DNA from: Mugil cephalus
Lineage: Eukaryota > Chordata > Actinopteri > Mugiliformes > Mugilidae
Assembly (NCBI RefSeq): GCF_022458985.1
Contig: NC_061789.1
Location: 11,624,175 to 11,688,174, forward strand
DNA length: 64,000 nucleotides
Reading direction: 5' to 3'
Both the position numbers and the translations under genes were made by a program. This document shows, in pieces, positions 46,611-59,133 of the stretch (position 1 is the stretch's first letter; every line of letters begins with the position of its first letter). The notes below the pieces were generated by a model that was given only the letters and a program-made list of their open reading frames with translations, searched no databases and was not told the origin of the DNA.

Positions 46611-49600
46611 GTTTAGGAACAAACTCAGAAAAATAAACAGGAAGAACAGCATAAAGTGGCTTCCAAATTCACTAGATCCCAAACAGATCAAGTATCTGAG
46701 GGATGATCAACGGAGGCCTCTTCCCTCAACCCATAGGACCCAAAGGCCCCCCACTAACAAGAGACACCACAGGACGCCCTCAGAAGGTCCATGTCTATTC
46801 TCTGATGAGACGGAGACCTACACAATATTAGAAAGGTGGTCACAATGTTATGCCTGTGTATATCACACCTGTTCTGGTTGTTGTGTTGTTCTGCGCTTAT
46901 TTTAAAGCCCGGATTTGTATCTCGACGTGTTTCCATCACTGTGTGCATGTAAATACACTCGATGGCTGCCGAGTGAATGAAATATCATGTAAACTGTCCG
47001 AGGAGAAACTACAGTATTCACTCGGCTCAGATGTTACACCTGAGTCTTATTTCTTGTCTTTTTTGATCCCTTTTTATTTGGAAATATGTTTCTTTCTAAC
47101 ACTTTGAAATAAACAAACCACGGCTCTCGTGTGATTACATCTAATTGACTCAAAACTGCAAATAGACTGAAAGTGAGACTTCAGATTCATTTGTCTTCGG
47201 CTGATGTTTCGTGATTCTTATCTCAATCGGCGTAACTCACAGTTATTTGGAGACTGTTGGGTTACATCTGTGTTGGTTTTGTTTTCTTCACTACCCAGAT
47301 CGACTTAAACTCCTCTCAGAAACGCCCTGAATGTTTGCCGCACGCTTAGAGCTCGGTCCACATATAAATCGATTTTTTTGTCACCCGTCACTTTTTCGGC
47401 TGACACTTTGTCTCCAGTAGCTGTTCCCGGCTCTTGTTGCCTAGGTAACGCTCTTGTATGTGTGCGGGTGCATGGACAGAGCTCGTGCTTCTTTTTGTCA
47501 TCGCTCTCTGTTTGTAAGGAAAATGCAGTCGGCGATGCTGCTGCTGCTGCTCCATCTGTGTTCACCCGGGGCTCCATCCTGGCTGTCGGCACCGTGAATG
47601 TGGTGGTAGGAGCCAGGGCTGGGTTTCACTGCTCAGTTCCTGAAGCTGCTAGATCCCGACTCAAAGGGTCTGACATCGAATGGGCAGACAGATAGAACAA
47701 TTTTAATTGAAGCTAACATTGTCATTTGGTTCCAGATATTTGTGGCCACCTGGTTGTGCTCTTCTGTCATATTTTGGGTCTCCCTCACATGTGGAATAAT
47801 CTTGTTTCTTGGGAACGTGAGAACTGTTGTGCAAAGCCAGTCTCAAATCAAGATCAATGTTTGTAAACCCTGGTTCTAGTAGGAACAGGTAAACGTTAAA
47901 GGGAACTCTTTGTTTCGAATATATGTCAATCAGCTCTATCTGTTGCTGACATCGGTTGAGTTACTTCTGCTCACTCACTTCAGGTCCACAGGGTTTTTGC
48001 TTTTTGACTGCGACTCTCATCATTCATGGCCTCTGGTCGACACGGCTCGTCTGTTAACGTTCATGTTTTGATGTCGTCTCTGATTGTTTTGTTTTTTCTG
48101 TCGTGTTTTTGCAGGAGAGTGAAGATGAGGTTGGAGAAGGTAAGGGCATTTTTCAATTCATTACTCTCCCAGATGTGTTTGTAGCTCTCCCGTCATCGCG
48201 TTGGGAACCCACAGAGACACAACAGACCCATTAATGTTCTCACCACCTTTCTGTGTGTTTCATTCAGCTGTCCTCTCTGACTACGACAGTGCAGATCCAG
48301 AAGAAAATGGCTCTCACTCAGAGGTAAACACGGAGTTTAGTTCATATCCTTAAGTGTTGCTGGTAGTGTGCAGAATGGGTGAATAGTTTGGAATAAAACA
48401 AGTCTGAAATCAGCGAGTGTTTCTAAAGCTTTTTCATGGAACCATTTTACAAGCGGAAGATTATGTCTCCGTGTTCGTTCAGGGAGTGGAGGAGGAAGAG
48501 GAGGCGGAGCGGTTCAGCGACGAAGAAGCTCCAGCAGCAGCCAGCGAGCCCAAACCCCCCGCCGCTGACGTCCCACCTCAGGGAGAGGAGGAGGAGGAGG
48601 AGGAGGAAGTGGTGGCAGAGGTCGGAGAAGAGGAGGCTGAGGGAGAGGGAGGAGGACGGAGTAAAGAGGAGAGCAAAGCAGAGGAGAAAGCAAACCTAGC
48701 AGGAGAGAGGCAGAGCGGTGACGGACAGGTGAGACAGTTGGGTCTGAGCGACTGTTGTTTTGGGTTTAAATGTTTATTGATCTGCCACATAAAGTCAAGA
48801 AAGTCAGCCCTAACAAATCTACATCTCCTTCTATCATCATTTAATTTTGCCTTAAAATCACCCAATCAGTGTTTTTATTGAATTCTGTGTGGTCATTTAT
48901 TTAAAGATAAAAACGATCATGTCTCTTGTATCTCGACTCAGGAGTCAACAGACGACCCCGAGACGAAGGCCGGAGGAAAACCCGGCCAGCAGCTCGATGA
49001 TGACGAGGACCGAAAGAACCCGGCCTACATCCCCAGGAAGGGTTTGTTCTTCGAGCACGACGTCAGAGGACACACTCAGGAGGAGGAGAGGTACCCACAG
49101 CACATTCTGACTTTGGGCACATTTCTGAGTTTGTGAAGGAATGTTTGGCTGAGTTAGTTTAAAGTAGCCGATTTTATTTTTTGGCTCTGAACAAATTAAT
49201 AATTAATAGTTTATTTTCTGTTAATATCTTTAATATTTACAAATTCAACAAAATGCAGCTCAAACCTCTTTGGGGGAAAAAAAATAAAGAAATTGTTCCT
49301 TTAACTGCATCACGTCTCCTCCGTCAGACCCAAAGGGCGAAACAGGAAGCTGTGGAAGGACGAGGGCCGCTGGGAGCACGACAGGTTCAGGGAGGAGGAG
49401 CAGGCGCCGAAGAGCCGCGAGGAGCTCATCGCCATCTACGGCTACGACATTCGAAACGGCGGCGGCCCCGGAGACAGAACGTACAGGCAGCGCAGGTCAA
49501 GGTCAGTAAAACAGCACCCGCTTATTTTAGTGCTGTGGAAAAGAAAAAAAAAGGAATGGAACAAGCTGTAATTAACAATTCTTACACCAGAGGGCAGCAT

Positions 49601-52221
49601 AGGTTGCTAAGGAACCTGCTGTAACTCTGCAGGCTGCTGACTGGTGAACCAGTAGAGCAAGATGGCTGTTGGACAGAGGGTTATTCTGAAGTAATTACAG
49701 CTGTCACATAAATCAGTTCCCGTTCACTCTGATATTATCCCCATGCGGAGATCTTTTATGTAGAGAATGACATGTGCAAGTTATTATCATTTTCAACCAT
49801 TTAATCTTCACACACGTGTCTCCCTGCAGACAAAGTTCGTCTCCCAGCAGAGACAAGCGGTGGAGAGACGGAGGAGGAGATCGACCGGCCCGATCCTGGC
49901 AGAGCGGCGGAGGAGGAGGAGGTCAGAATCGAGGGGGTCCTCCTCCACATTCCTCCATCCACTCATCTTCATCCCCTTCTTCCATGCCTCCCTCGTCCGC
50001 TCCGCGTAGCAGCAACCCTTCCAGGCCGCCTCCCTCCCGTAGCAGAACGTCGCACCACAATCAAATGCACCTCCCACCTCAGTCTCAGTACAGGAATAAC
50101 GAAACCAACGCTCCCCAGACGCATCCCAGAGAGCGACAGGGCCCTAAAGCTCCGTCGGACTCTGCGGGAGACAGGGGTGTGGCCAGTAAGGGGGGGCGAG
50201 GCGGCGGCGGGGGTAGAGGTGTTTCCACTGTGGTCATTGAGAACAGTACAATCAGCCAAGGAAGCGCTGCAGAACAGGACCAGAGCTTCGGCGCCGTGAC
50301 GACGGCGGCATCGACACAACCCAGCGGTTACCAGTCTGCGTCGCCGAGGAGGCAGCAGCAGGAACAAGGAGGAGGCGCAGACAGATCGGTGTCTGGACTG
50401 GCCGCTTCCTCCTCCACCTCTGACCCCTCCCTGCAGTCGTCGGTAGCAGCGGCGACCAATCGGGAATCGTCTCCTCCCGCCGAGAGGCCGGTGGAGAGGA
50501 AATCTTACTCGCTAGCTCGCAGGACTCGTTCTCGGCCTGCGGACCTGGGCAGCAAACAGGCGTCCATGGAGGAGTCCGGGGCCGGAGGGAACGCCTCCTC
50601 CCCCAGCAGCGTGGGAGGAAAGAGCTGGGCGGCAGCGGCGGGCGACGGGCCGAGCCAGACGGCAGCGGGGGGACTGGGAGACCTGGAGCAGGACGTGGCC
50701 AGACTCAATCTGGCCAGACAGAGCTGGAGTCAGGGCTCTACGTCGTACATCCGGTCTGAGATGAGAGGTGAGTCCTGGTCTCAGGTTTTTTTTTTTTTTG
50801 TCCCGGTATTATCTGTGAATCTCTACAGCACAGGTGGAGAGCGTAAGCTTAGCATGACCCGTAGACGACACACAGCTGGCTGAAATAATCTGGAACATTA
50901 TTTTAAACCTGCTGGGGTCATGCAGCACTAAGTCTGTCAGAGTCTTTACAGACAGTTAATCAAACTGCTTCAGCAAAAGCAGGGAAATAAAATCTGAAAT
51001 AATTTTATCTCTCCGTCTCGCGTGAGTCACAATGAGAGGATTAATTAGAGCTGAGGTATGTAGAGTGAACCGCCTGTAATGCCAGACTGACTCATTGGCT
51101 CGTTTTATGTCCGCAGGCCTTCCAAACCCAATGCACATCCCAGGAGCCCCGCCTCAGTTTTCCGGCATCGAGGAAATGGGCGTCAGCTCCAACCGGGTCA
51201 AGCGCTACTCCTCCCAACGCCAGAGAGCCGTGCCTGAGCCAGCACCACCCCTTCATCTGGGAGTGATGGAGGGACACTACTACGAGCCCAGTAAGATAAT
51301 GACAAAACTACCTTTCATTGTAAAAAAGGAGGAAAAACTGAAAAGAGACGCTTCATCTATAAATTAGGAGACCACTGTCAGAGTGGTTTCACTCAGTGCT
51401 GCAGTTCCTCCTGCTCACCAGCAGAGTTCAGTAACGGTCAACGATTTCTGTGTTACATAAATCTTTTAAACATCTGACTGTCCTCTGCTGGGTGCTTCCA
51501 TTTTTTTTTGCCCTGGGTTAAGTTAATTTACTTAATGAATTCATTGAGTAAAACATTACTCCAGTGAGTAGAGCAGTATTCTCCTCTGAGACGTGGTCAT
51601 TTTCACTTTTTAACCTCTTTTCCTTCACACAGTGCCATTCCAGGGACCAATCTATACTCATGGAGAAAGCCCCGCCCCCATACCGCCGCAAGGCATGCTG
51701 GTCCAGCCCGAGATGCACATCCCACACCCCGGTCAGTGAAGTTTGCGCCACTCTCTGGTTTTTGAAGCTTTGTTTGTTCTGTTTCCGAGTCAGACGCTCA
51801 TCATCATTTTGTCCCTCCAGGTCTCCATCCCCACCAGTCAGGTGCCCCCATCGCTAACCCCACCCTCTACGGAGGCCCGCCCGTTTCCCTCTCGCCGGGG
51901 CAGCCGCAGCAACTGCTGCCGCCTTTCTACCCTCCACCGGGAGTCATGCCCTTCCCCTACACCACCATGTACCCGAACCCACAGGTACCGCGTCTCCACT
52001 CTCTGCACTGCGCTGGAGTTTGTCAGTGAAACTGATGAACTGCTGAAGTCTGATCTCTTCTGCCGTGTTTTTTGACTCAGACCCAGGTGACCTACGGAGG
52101 TGTTACGTACTACGACACGATGCAGCAGCAGGCTCAGCCCAAGCCCTCGCCCCCCCGCCGCACGTCCCAGCCCGTCACCGTCAAGCCCCCCCCTCCGGAG
52201 GTGCCCTACGCCTCAGAGTGA
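45741..52221 (+). CDS. casc3: CASC3 (MLN51/Barentsz), exon junction complex subunit
   Basis: Eleven coding exons: 45,741-45,926; 48,115-48,139; 48,268-48,323; 48,483-48,728; 48,942-49,090; 49,328-49,501; 49,830-50,767; 51,117-51,290; 51,633-51,731; 51,821-51,984; 52,081-52,221. All junctions are GT/AG and in phase, about 783 residues (human 703). The N-terminus MADRRRRRR, Ser/Asp/Glu-rich, includes VLSDYDSADPEENGSHSE. Exons 5-6 encode the SELOR domain (about 172-279): DRKNPAYIPRKGLFFEHD, RKLWKDEGRWEHDRF and SREELIAIYGYDIR, which bind eIF4A3 and RNA. The C-terminal part keeps LEQDVARLNLA, EEMGV, KRYSSQRQRAVPEP, GPIYTHGESPAP and KPSPPRR. CASC3 joins eIF4A3-MAGOH-RBM8A complexes, acting in mRNA localisation, translation and nonsense-mediated decay. 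Exon 4 has an expanded Glu run. The neighbour RAPGEFL1 is the same as in human. Confidence 0.97.
46369..46856. mobile_element. Non-autonomous Tc1/mariner-type element in CASC3 intron 1
   Basis: Ends are caggcataacattatgacca and, in reverse complement, caggcataacattgtgacca. It is 488 bases with no intact transposase. It contains a (CA)n microsatellite at about 46,577-46,607. Its ends match a family very common in fish. Confidence 0.8.
46577..46607. repeat. (CA)n microsatellite
   Basis: About 15 CA units inside the intron 1 mobile element. Confidence 0.9.
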
Positions 52222-53800
52222 CCCCGCCCCTCACCTCTCCCCGCCACCCAGTCTCAGCCTCACTCTGATCTGAAAACTACAGGTGAGCTCACTGCCTCTT
52301 TACTGGTTTTGCTTGGTCTTTAAGTGTCTGAATAAAACAGAGAGAGGAGCTACAGAAACACTGTCCTCTGTCTCTGTCTGTCCTCTGTAATTAGCCGTTT
52401 TCCCCTTTACTCACATCTAAACAATGAATCTTCGTCTGTGTAGGAGCGGGGTGGGAGGGTCGGTGAGGAGCCGCGGTCCCCAACAGCAACCGTCCGTGCT
52501 AACGAGGGAGGGCGGGACGGACAGGTGGACGTGGACACAGACTCTACAGATGACCCACAGCATCACTGGTGGAATAAGACTTCATTTCTTCCCTTTTTTT
52601 GTTTTCGTTTTCAACCCCGTAGCAGCCAGGCGGGTTGTCTGTGTCGTCGTAGTCAGGCTGTTCTGTAACCCTGCAGTCGTCGGTTTGATCCTGCCAACGT
52701 GTCTTTGAGCAACAAAAAAACAAACAAAACTGAACATGTAAAAAAAAAAAAAATTACAACCGGTGGGACGGACCACTTTGGTGCATTTAAAGTCACGAGG
52801 AGACGGACGTACGTACGGAGCAGAAGTCAGAGCTGTCGGTGCTTTCAGAGTCCGGTGTTTTTGTTTTTCCCTTTTTCACAGTGAAGCAGTGGGACTGAAC
52901 CCTGGAGCCGTCAGTTCACAGGCAGTATGAACGGTTTCAGATTTCACTGTGCGTCAACTGTTACTTTTGTGTGAACAACAGCGTCGATGTGTCATCGTCC
53001 ATCCAGCGTTCTCGCCATCACAGAAAAGTTTACAAGAAATAAGCTGAAACTAATTAAAACAGTTAATGTGCTCTCGGCCTCACGTTCGTTAGCGTCACAG
53101 GTTTGATCGTCGCCGCTCTTTTATTTTTCCCTTTCCGTCATTACAAACACATCCGCTCAGTGTTGATTAGTTAACTGGAAACTTACACCGCTGCATGTCC
53201 AGGACTCGTCTTTACTCTGATTCATTTTAATCCATATATAAAAGTTATAGAGATGGTTTATAACTCTTTATAATGTAGATACAAGTCACGTTGACACTTG
53301 GTGGATGTAGATATTGAAGGTGTGATGATATAAAATCCAAATTTCACATAAATAAAACATAAAGGTGACCATGTTTGAGTTCAGGACTTCCACCCCAGCT
53401 GTGGTATTATTTCCTTGAAAGAAATAGTAAAATATTTGTGCGCGCTGTACTGATTCGTCGCCAAGTATAAGTTCAAGAAGATACATTGCAGCCTGCACTT
53501 TCCTTTCTTTACTACAACCATGAGTGACTTTAACATATAAAATGAGCGGCGTGTCCCTTTAAAGGTCCGTTACCAGCCCGTCTGAACGTACGTTTGTTTC
53601 CCGAACACCGCTTTTCTTTTTTCTTTCTTTCTTTTTTTTTTGTTTTCCCTGACGAGCAAATTTATCGACACACAAGTTGCACAGAAACGCGTTGCCTGTT
53701 TGAGAGAAGCGTTAAATGTTGCTGTACATAAAATATCTAAATGTGTATATAGAAGCCTGAACAGATAAAAATAGAGCCGTAAAACATATTCTAATAAAAC
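52222..53800 (+). other. casc3: CASC3 3' UTR with an intron
   Basis: A donor AG|gtgagc at 52,283 lies 61 bases after the stop codon. A matching acceptor (cgtctgtgtag) is at 52,441-52,443, and the UTR resumes at 52,444. Candidate poly(A) signals are AATAAA at 53,351 and 53,793. Several minus-strand open frames in 53,280-54,400 are composition artefacts. Confidence 0.6.
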
Positions 53801-54534
53801 TACTAGCGCTGCAGAACAGATTCTGATTAAACGCATCGGCAGGGACCTCGAATGTTAACGGTGGATGGATATAATTTAGAGAAATGTAGCGACAACGAAG
53901 GAGCTGTGTGGCTTTAGCTTCGATTTGTTTTGTATTTTTTTTTTTTCCTCTTTCTGAGACGTCATTATGTTTAATTTTAATATAGTTTCTTTTTTTTATT
54001 ATTATTATTAGTAGTAGTAGTAAAGGCAGGAACGACGTGATGTTTCTCTTCTCACGTGTTAAAGGCCCGGAGAGGCTCAGAGGAGGCAGAAACGTTATCA
54101 TTTGTTTGTTCTGCGGGAATCTCGACAAAAATACTGTTTGAATTGAAGGTTTCCAGACATGTTTGTTCACAGTTGGTTTCTTCTTTCTGTTTTATGTTGA
54201 AGTTTAAGAATGGAGCACTCATGGTTTGAATTAAAGTGTTTCTCCTTCTGTCATTAACGTCACCGAGTGATTTGTCTTGAGCCGCTGGGACTAAACGGGC
54301 CATCTCCAGAAACAGCTCAAAATCAAATTTACCATCTCGGGAAAAGGGACGTTCCACTCTAATCCATATTTCCTTAACGACACAGTTGCTACAACACAAG
54401 AACTGAATCTAATCTCAATCTAAGACAGCTCACACATCAGGTCCATAAAAGCTCATAAAAAACTTAGCTGTAAATTACAGGTGAGCACAGGCAAGAAACG
54501 CTGACTTTGTCTCTAGTTGTGCCGCAGTATTTAA

Positions 54535-55082
54535 CCTCCTGAGACTCAAGCTTTTGTTTGCTATGTATTTTCAATTTCTTAAAGGTATTTGGGATCAGTA
54601 GGACCTAGGAAGTATAAAAACTAAGCATCATCTTTCAATAGGAAGTAGTAGTTTTTGAGAAGAAAACAAACCTGTCCTCATATGTGGACACTGGGATTAT
54701 TTCATTAGATTAAAGTCACCAGCGTGCAACAAAATATAAAACTCTTCATTTTAATACCTGAACATGGCTGAGCAAAACCAGATTTGCGGTCAGTGAAGTG
54801 AAACGAGTACTGGCTAATTAGCGAGGTTGTAACTCGTTTCTGTTGATAAAATTGGTTACATTTGCGCGTCATATACCGTTAAAAATGTTAAGAATAAATA
54901 AGTTCCAACCGTAGAATTTGACGGGGGTTTGTTCCGCATCCACTTTTGTCCTGTGATCGTCTGTAGGATGAACCTGATGAAACGTCCGCTATCATGTTAC
55001 TACTGACTAACATACTGACCATTTGCTACCACTAGATGACAGACTAATGTGTCCACTAACGAGGACAACGGGTCTCTGGAGG
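54535..55082. mobile_element. piggyBac-like MITE
   Basis: TTAA (54,531-54,534) then cctcctgagactc at the left. The right end in reverse complement is cctccagagacccg, followed by ttat, one base off a TTAA duplication. Subterminal cctcatatgtggac and gtccactaacgagg also pair loosely. No ORF. The TTAA target and CCT ends fit piggyBac. Confidence 0.6.
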
Positions 55083-57945
55083 TTATAGGGTGAACCTTCC
55101 TTCATAAAACTTCTTATATCCAAATGTATCTATAAGTGAAATCAACCAGAGTAAATATTCCCCAAGTCACCAGAACAACATGTCTGCCCGCGTGTCTTTC
55201 ACAGTTGTGACTCGTCGGCCATCTTTATTTGCGGCCTGTGGTATCGTTTTGTTCTGCCCGTGTCTGAATCAACATTCCACCGTCTCCTGCCAGTTTCCCT
55301 CCGATCAGCAATAACCAGTATTAAAACCCGGAGCAGCTGCTTCGTTTGACTTCGGGTTTTTCTTTTAAACTTTCCTGTCGGAATTTTAGCTTGCCACTTA
55401 GTTGAGATGAAAGATGGACATGGTGAGGAAATGGGCCTCCTGACAGGCTGATCCATCCAGCTTTAATGGAGGGCGTAGTCCCTCTGTTCCAGTTATGAAT
55501 CAGATTCAAATGTTCCTAATTTCTAAGTCTTTTTTTATTAAGTTGAAAGTGAGACGTCTCAGGCGTGTTCTGACTGTTCCTTCATTTATGATTTGACTCC
55601 GTTTGTATGTGGAAAGCATTATTGTCCACGCAGAGGCTCAATAAATAACATACCAATAAAACTGTGTGATGGCTGCCATGTTTTCTGAATTCACTCTTGA
55701 GAAACAGAACTCCCAGGGATCAAGATGCTGAGGTTTTTCTCTTGGACAGACATCAGTCCAGTAGACGACATTTTGAAAGTGATATACACTGTAAAACATG
55801 ACTGTGGTGAAATCAATTCAATAACAAGATAGGCCAGTGTAAAAACCTTCTGTTGTTTGTTCCCTTTACACTCATTCACTCTTTGAACCATTAATTCATC
55901 CCTACACAGAGACACACCTGCTGTTTCTTTGGCCGTTAACATGAATATTAAAAACCTGCGAGGGGGCGGAGCCTCTTATATAAAAAGTGATTGACAGGGT
56001 GTGAGAGCCAATCAGGCGGTGCCGTCTCTCTCCTCATGAATATGCAGCAGCAGCTGAACACAAAGGAGGTTGAGCTCCTTTCACCCTGTGACTGTTTCAC
56101 ACACAAAACTTTTATTCATCGCACACGCCCCGCTCTTTACGCTTGGAGGAAAGTTGGAAAGGAAAAACGGGAGAAGCTGGTTAAAGGGGTAAAAGAGGTT
56201 TATTCCGTCCAACGTTTCCCTGTCGCCGTTCTCACGTGCTGTGATGTAACCACGGTGACAGGATTGACGGCTGAGCGTGGATGATGCCATCCATTCATTA
56301 TTTCTGTCACTCTGTCTATATTTCTCTTACTTTTATGTTCTTTCCTCTGTTTCTTAACTTTTGTTTCCAATTTGTTTAGGTAGTTTTGTCTTTCTTAAAT
56401 CTTTTTTTTTATTATTGTGTACTCCCTGCTTCTTCTTCTTCTTCTTCTGCTTCTTCTGCTTCTTCTTCTTCTTCTTCTTCTTCTTCTTCCAGGAAGTGAA
56501 CAGTTTCCTGATCGGTTGGAAGTCGTTTCTCATTATCTTAGTTTAGCATAAAGACCGGGAAACAGCTGGCCTTTTCCATTTTTTAGTTTTCAAATCCCCC
56601 CTCTGAAACTCAAAGTCCAACTCATGTCATTTAATGATAAGTCAAAAACCAAACGTTTTAATTGGACAATGAATCCGAAATGAAAAGCCGGACAGCCGAC
56701 GGGAGAACTCAGATAATTTTGTATGACGAAGGAAGAAACACAACTCACTGCAAAGCAGCCGGTATTAAAGTGTTTGGATAATGAACAGAAACTCTCTGCA
56801 GTGACTTCTGCTCTCGATTAGCGCTCAGCGGGGAAACCCAACAACCTCGGAGCTCTCAGAGCGTCATTAACTCAGTTTTAATCACTGCATGAATAAACTG
56901 TTTGAACGGGGCTCAGTCCAGATTGTGTTGCAGCTTTACTCGCGTTCAGCACCGAGCGTGTGCAGGAGCCTCTGATGTGGCACTTGTGTTGGACGCATGA
57001 GCTTTGAATGACTGAGTTTTCTGCCCATCTCAGTTTCTGCTGAGAAAGAATTTCCCCTCATCTATGATAAAAAAAAAAAAAAACAATGGGACACTGACTG
57101 AAGTTCTTCTTATCTGTTTCTTTACCTTAGTTTCTTTTCAGATTTCCATTTTTTTTAGGATGTTTTGGCTTCTTCCATCATTTTCTTTTGCTTTGTAGAC
57201 CATGTTGTTTCTTCTTCTTCTTCTTCTTCTTCTTCTTCATGTATGAAGCATTGACTAGATTTTCCCCTTTTCCTCACAATCTGATCTGAAACTGGCCAAA
57301 CCAGAAAGATAACAGCATAACAATCTATAAGCAACTATTTTTTCCCCATTTATTTTTAGTGCAAAGAAAAACAAGTAAATTATTACTTGTTTTTGTAAAT
57401 TAATTAATTATTGTAAATTATTGTGCAGTCTTCTGTGTAATCTGAGCACTTTGTAAATTCATGCTGCGGGCCTGATTAGACCAGTTACAGACTCAGTGAC
57501 AGTTTATCAATAAAATCACCTGGTAATTGTAAATGAAGGCATGAAGTGAGTTTTATTTATTTATTTATTTATTTATTTTTAGAGGTTGAGGCCTCTCCTC
57601 TGTTTCAGGTGATGGAGTTGGTGTCACTTTCCAGGGACACACTCCAGGAGGAGGAGGAGGAGGAGGAGGAGGAGGAGGCTCGCTGTGTCCAGTTACAGTT
57701 TGCGGCTCGGCTGATTGTCGCGGTTATGAAACTGTGACGAGACATGATCGGGTTACAACACACAGATCAATGAAGGCTCATGTGACCCCGGTGGGAATCA
57801 ATAGTGAGCAGATGTTGGGGCTGAAACGAGCTCCGAACTCTGAACCCTGAAGATGTCTGACAGCTGTAAACTGACGAGACTGACAAGACCATTTATTTAC
57901 ACCGCAGTCTCCGGTGCCATTGAAACACGTGAAATTGTGATGTAG
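55083..57945. other. CASC3-RAPGEFL1 intergenic DNA
   Basis: No gene recognised. It holds (CTT)n tracts at 56,429-56,489 and 57,209-57,238, a (TTTA)n run at 57,551-57,580 and a (GGA)n run at 57,647-57,678. The open frame 57,546-57,737 is made by the last two repeats. Confidence 0.55.
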
Positions 57946-57949
57946 TGGG

Positions 57950-58417
57950 ATCTAGCGCGTGTGTGTGTGCTCCGATGCTTCAGCGAGCCAACGCAGTAAT
58001 GAGCGAAATCTCGCGGTGTTTCTTTCACGCCGGCTGTGCTGATGAACGCTCCCGCTCTCTGTCGTCAGGGATATTTCCATTTCCATCAATTTTACACCAC
58101 TGGAAGTAAATGTGCCTGCGCGCGCGCCCGGTCCTGTCCGCGTGTCGGGAGCGCGCAACTGCAGCAGATCATAGCGGGGAGGGCGGGGGTTGGGGGGGGG
58201 GAGGAGGAGGAGGAGGAGGGGGGCGTCAGTGTTCCCAGTCACTTCTCATCCCACTAATTTAGCAGAAGGGGAGGAGAGAGAGAGAGAGAGAGAGGTGGAG
58301 AGAGCCTGGCGGTGTGTTGTGTTGGGGAACCGGGGGGACCGAGAGGCAGCGGACTGTCGGAGCTTCTGCTGCATCTGACCTGGAAAAACGTAAAACCGCC
58401 GCCACCACCACCACCGC

Positions 58418-58455
<38 letters not shown>

Positions 58456-59133
58456 AGAAAACCTACAGCACCCAAACGCACCGGGTCGGGCGGGTTTTCC
58501 CTCCTCCAGGTGTGTGAGCAGGAAAAAAAACCGTCGATCATTGATCCACCGGAGATCTACGGAGAGGCAGCCGCAGCTGGTTAACTGCGCGTACGGAGCC
58601 ACCGCCGGAGACAGACGCAGAGACGCAGGGCGGAGAGGGTCGGTTCCACTTGGGCGATATATTCTAGTTATTTTTTTTTTCTGCCCTCGGTGCCGGAGCT
58701 CGGTGTTTACGCGGCGGCTGCAGGAGGAGGAGGAGGAGGAGGACGCGCTGAATCCGCGGAGGATCGGCCACACGGAGCAGGTCAGAGGGAGATTTTTTTT
58801 TTTTTTTTTTTTTTTAGTGTCGGTGTTGCGGAAAGATCCGAGAGAGGAGTAGAGAGAAAGAGAGAGAGAGAGGTGACAGGGAGGACTATCTACCACCGCC
58901 CACCTCCACCAATGGGTTAGGACCGAGCTGTTCTCTCAGAGCAGCAGTGCAGAGCCTCGGTCCGTCCGCTCACACCTGCGCGCACCTGCTCTCCCCGACC
59001 TGCAGGGGTGTATGATGTAGGAGCCCGCTGCCCACCACCAGCACCTCTGCATCCCGTAAACCACCCCCACCACCACCCGCCTCCACCCACCAGCGTCTCT
59101 CTGCCTCCCCCCTCCCCAACCCAGACTCCCACC
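57950..59133 (+). promoter_or_regulatory. rapgefl1: GC-rich promoter and 5' UTR region of RAPGEFL1
   Basis: GC- and CpG-rich, unlike its surroundings. It has a G-rich box (gagggcgggggttggggggg, about 58,176), (GA)n at 58,274-58,293, (CTG)n at 58,416-58,455, (GGA)n near 58,723-58,742 and a T run at 58,795-58,815. It leads into a GC-rich exon 1, the typical layout of a CpG-island promoter. The transcription start is not placed. Confidence 0.6.
58416..58455 (+). repeat. (CTG)n trinucleotide repeat
   Basis: About 13 CTG units in a row preceded by CCGCCG, in the putative RAPGEFL1 5' leader. Frames through it encode Leu, Ala, Cys or, on the minus strand, Gln/Ser runs and are not genes. Confidence 0.9.

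Larger units (their letters stand above)
45927..48114 (+). other. CASC3 intron 1
   Basis: Apart from the element above, no feature is recognised. An open frame at 47,378-47,695 and its antisense are GC-rich but have no known domain and were not called. Confidence 0.5.

Noticed and set aside
49774-50883. 369-codon frame treated as its own gene
   Set aside because: It is CASC3 exon 7 read on into both introns; the true exon is 49,830-50,767.
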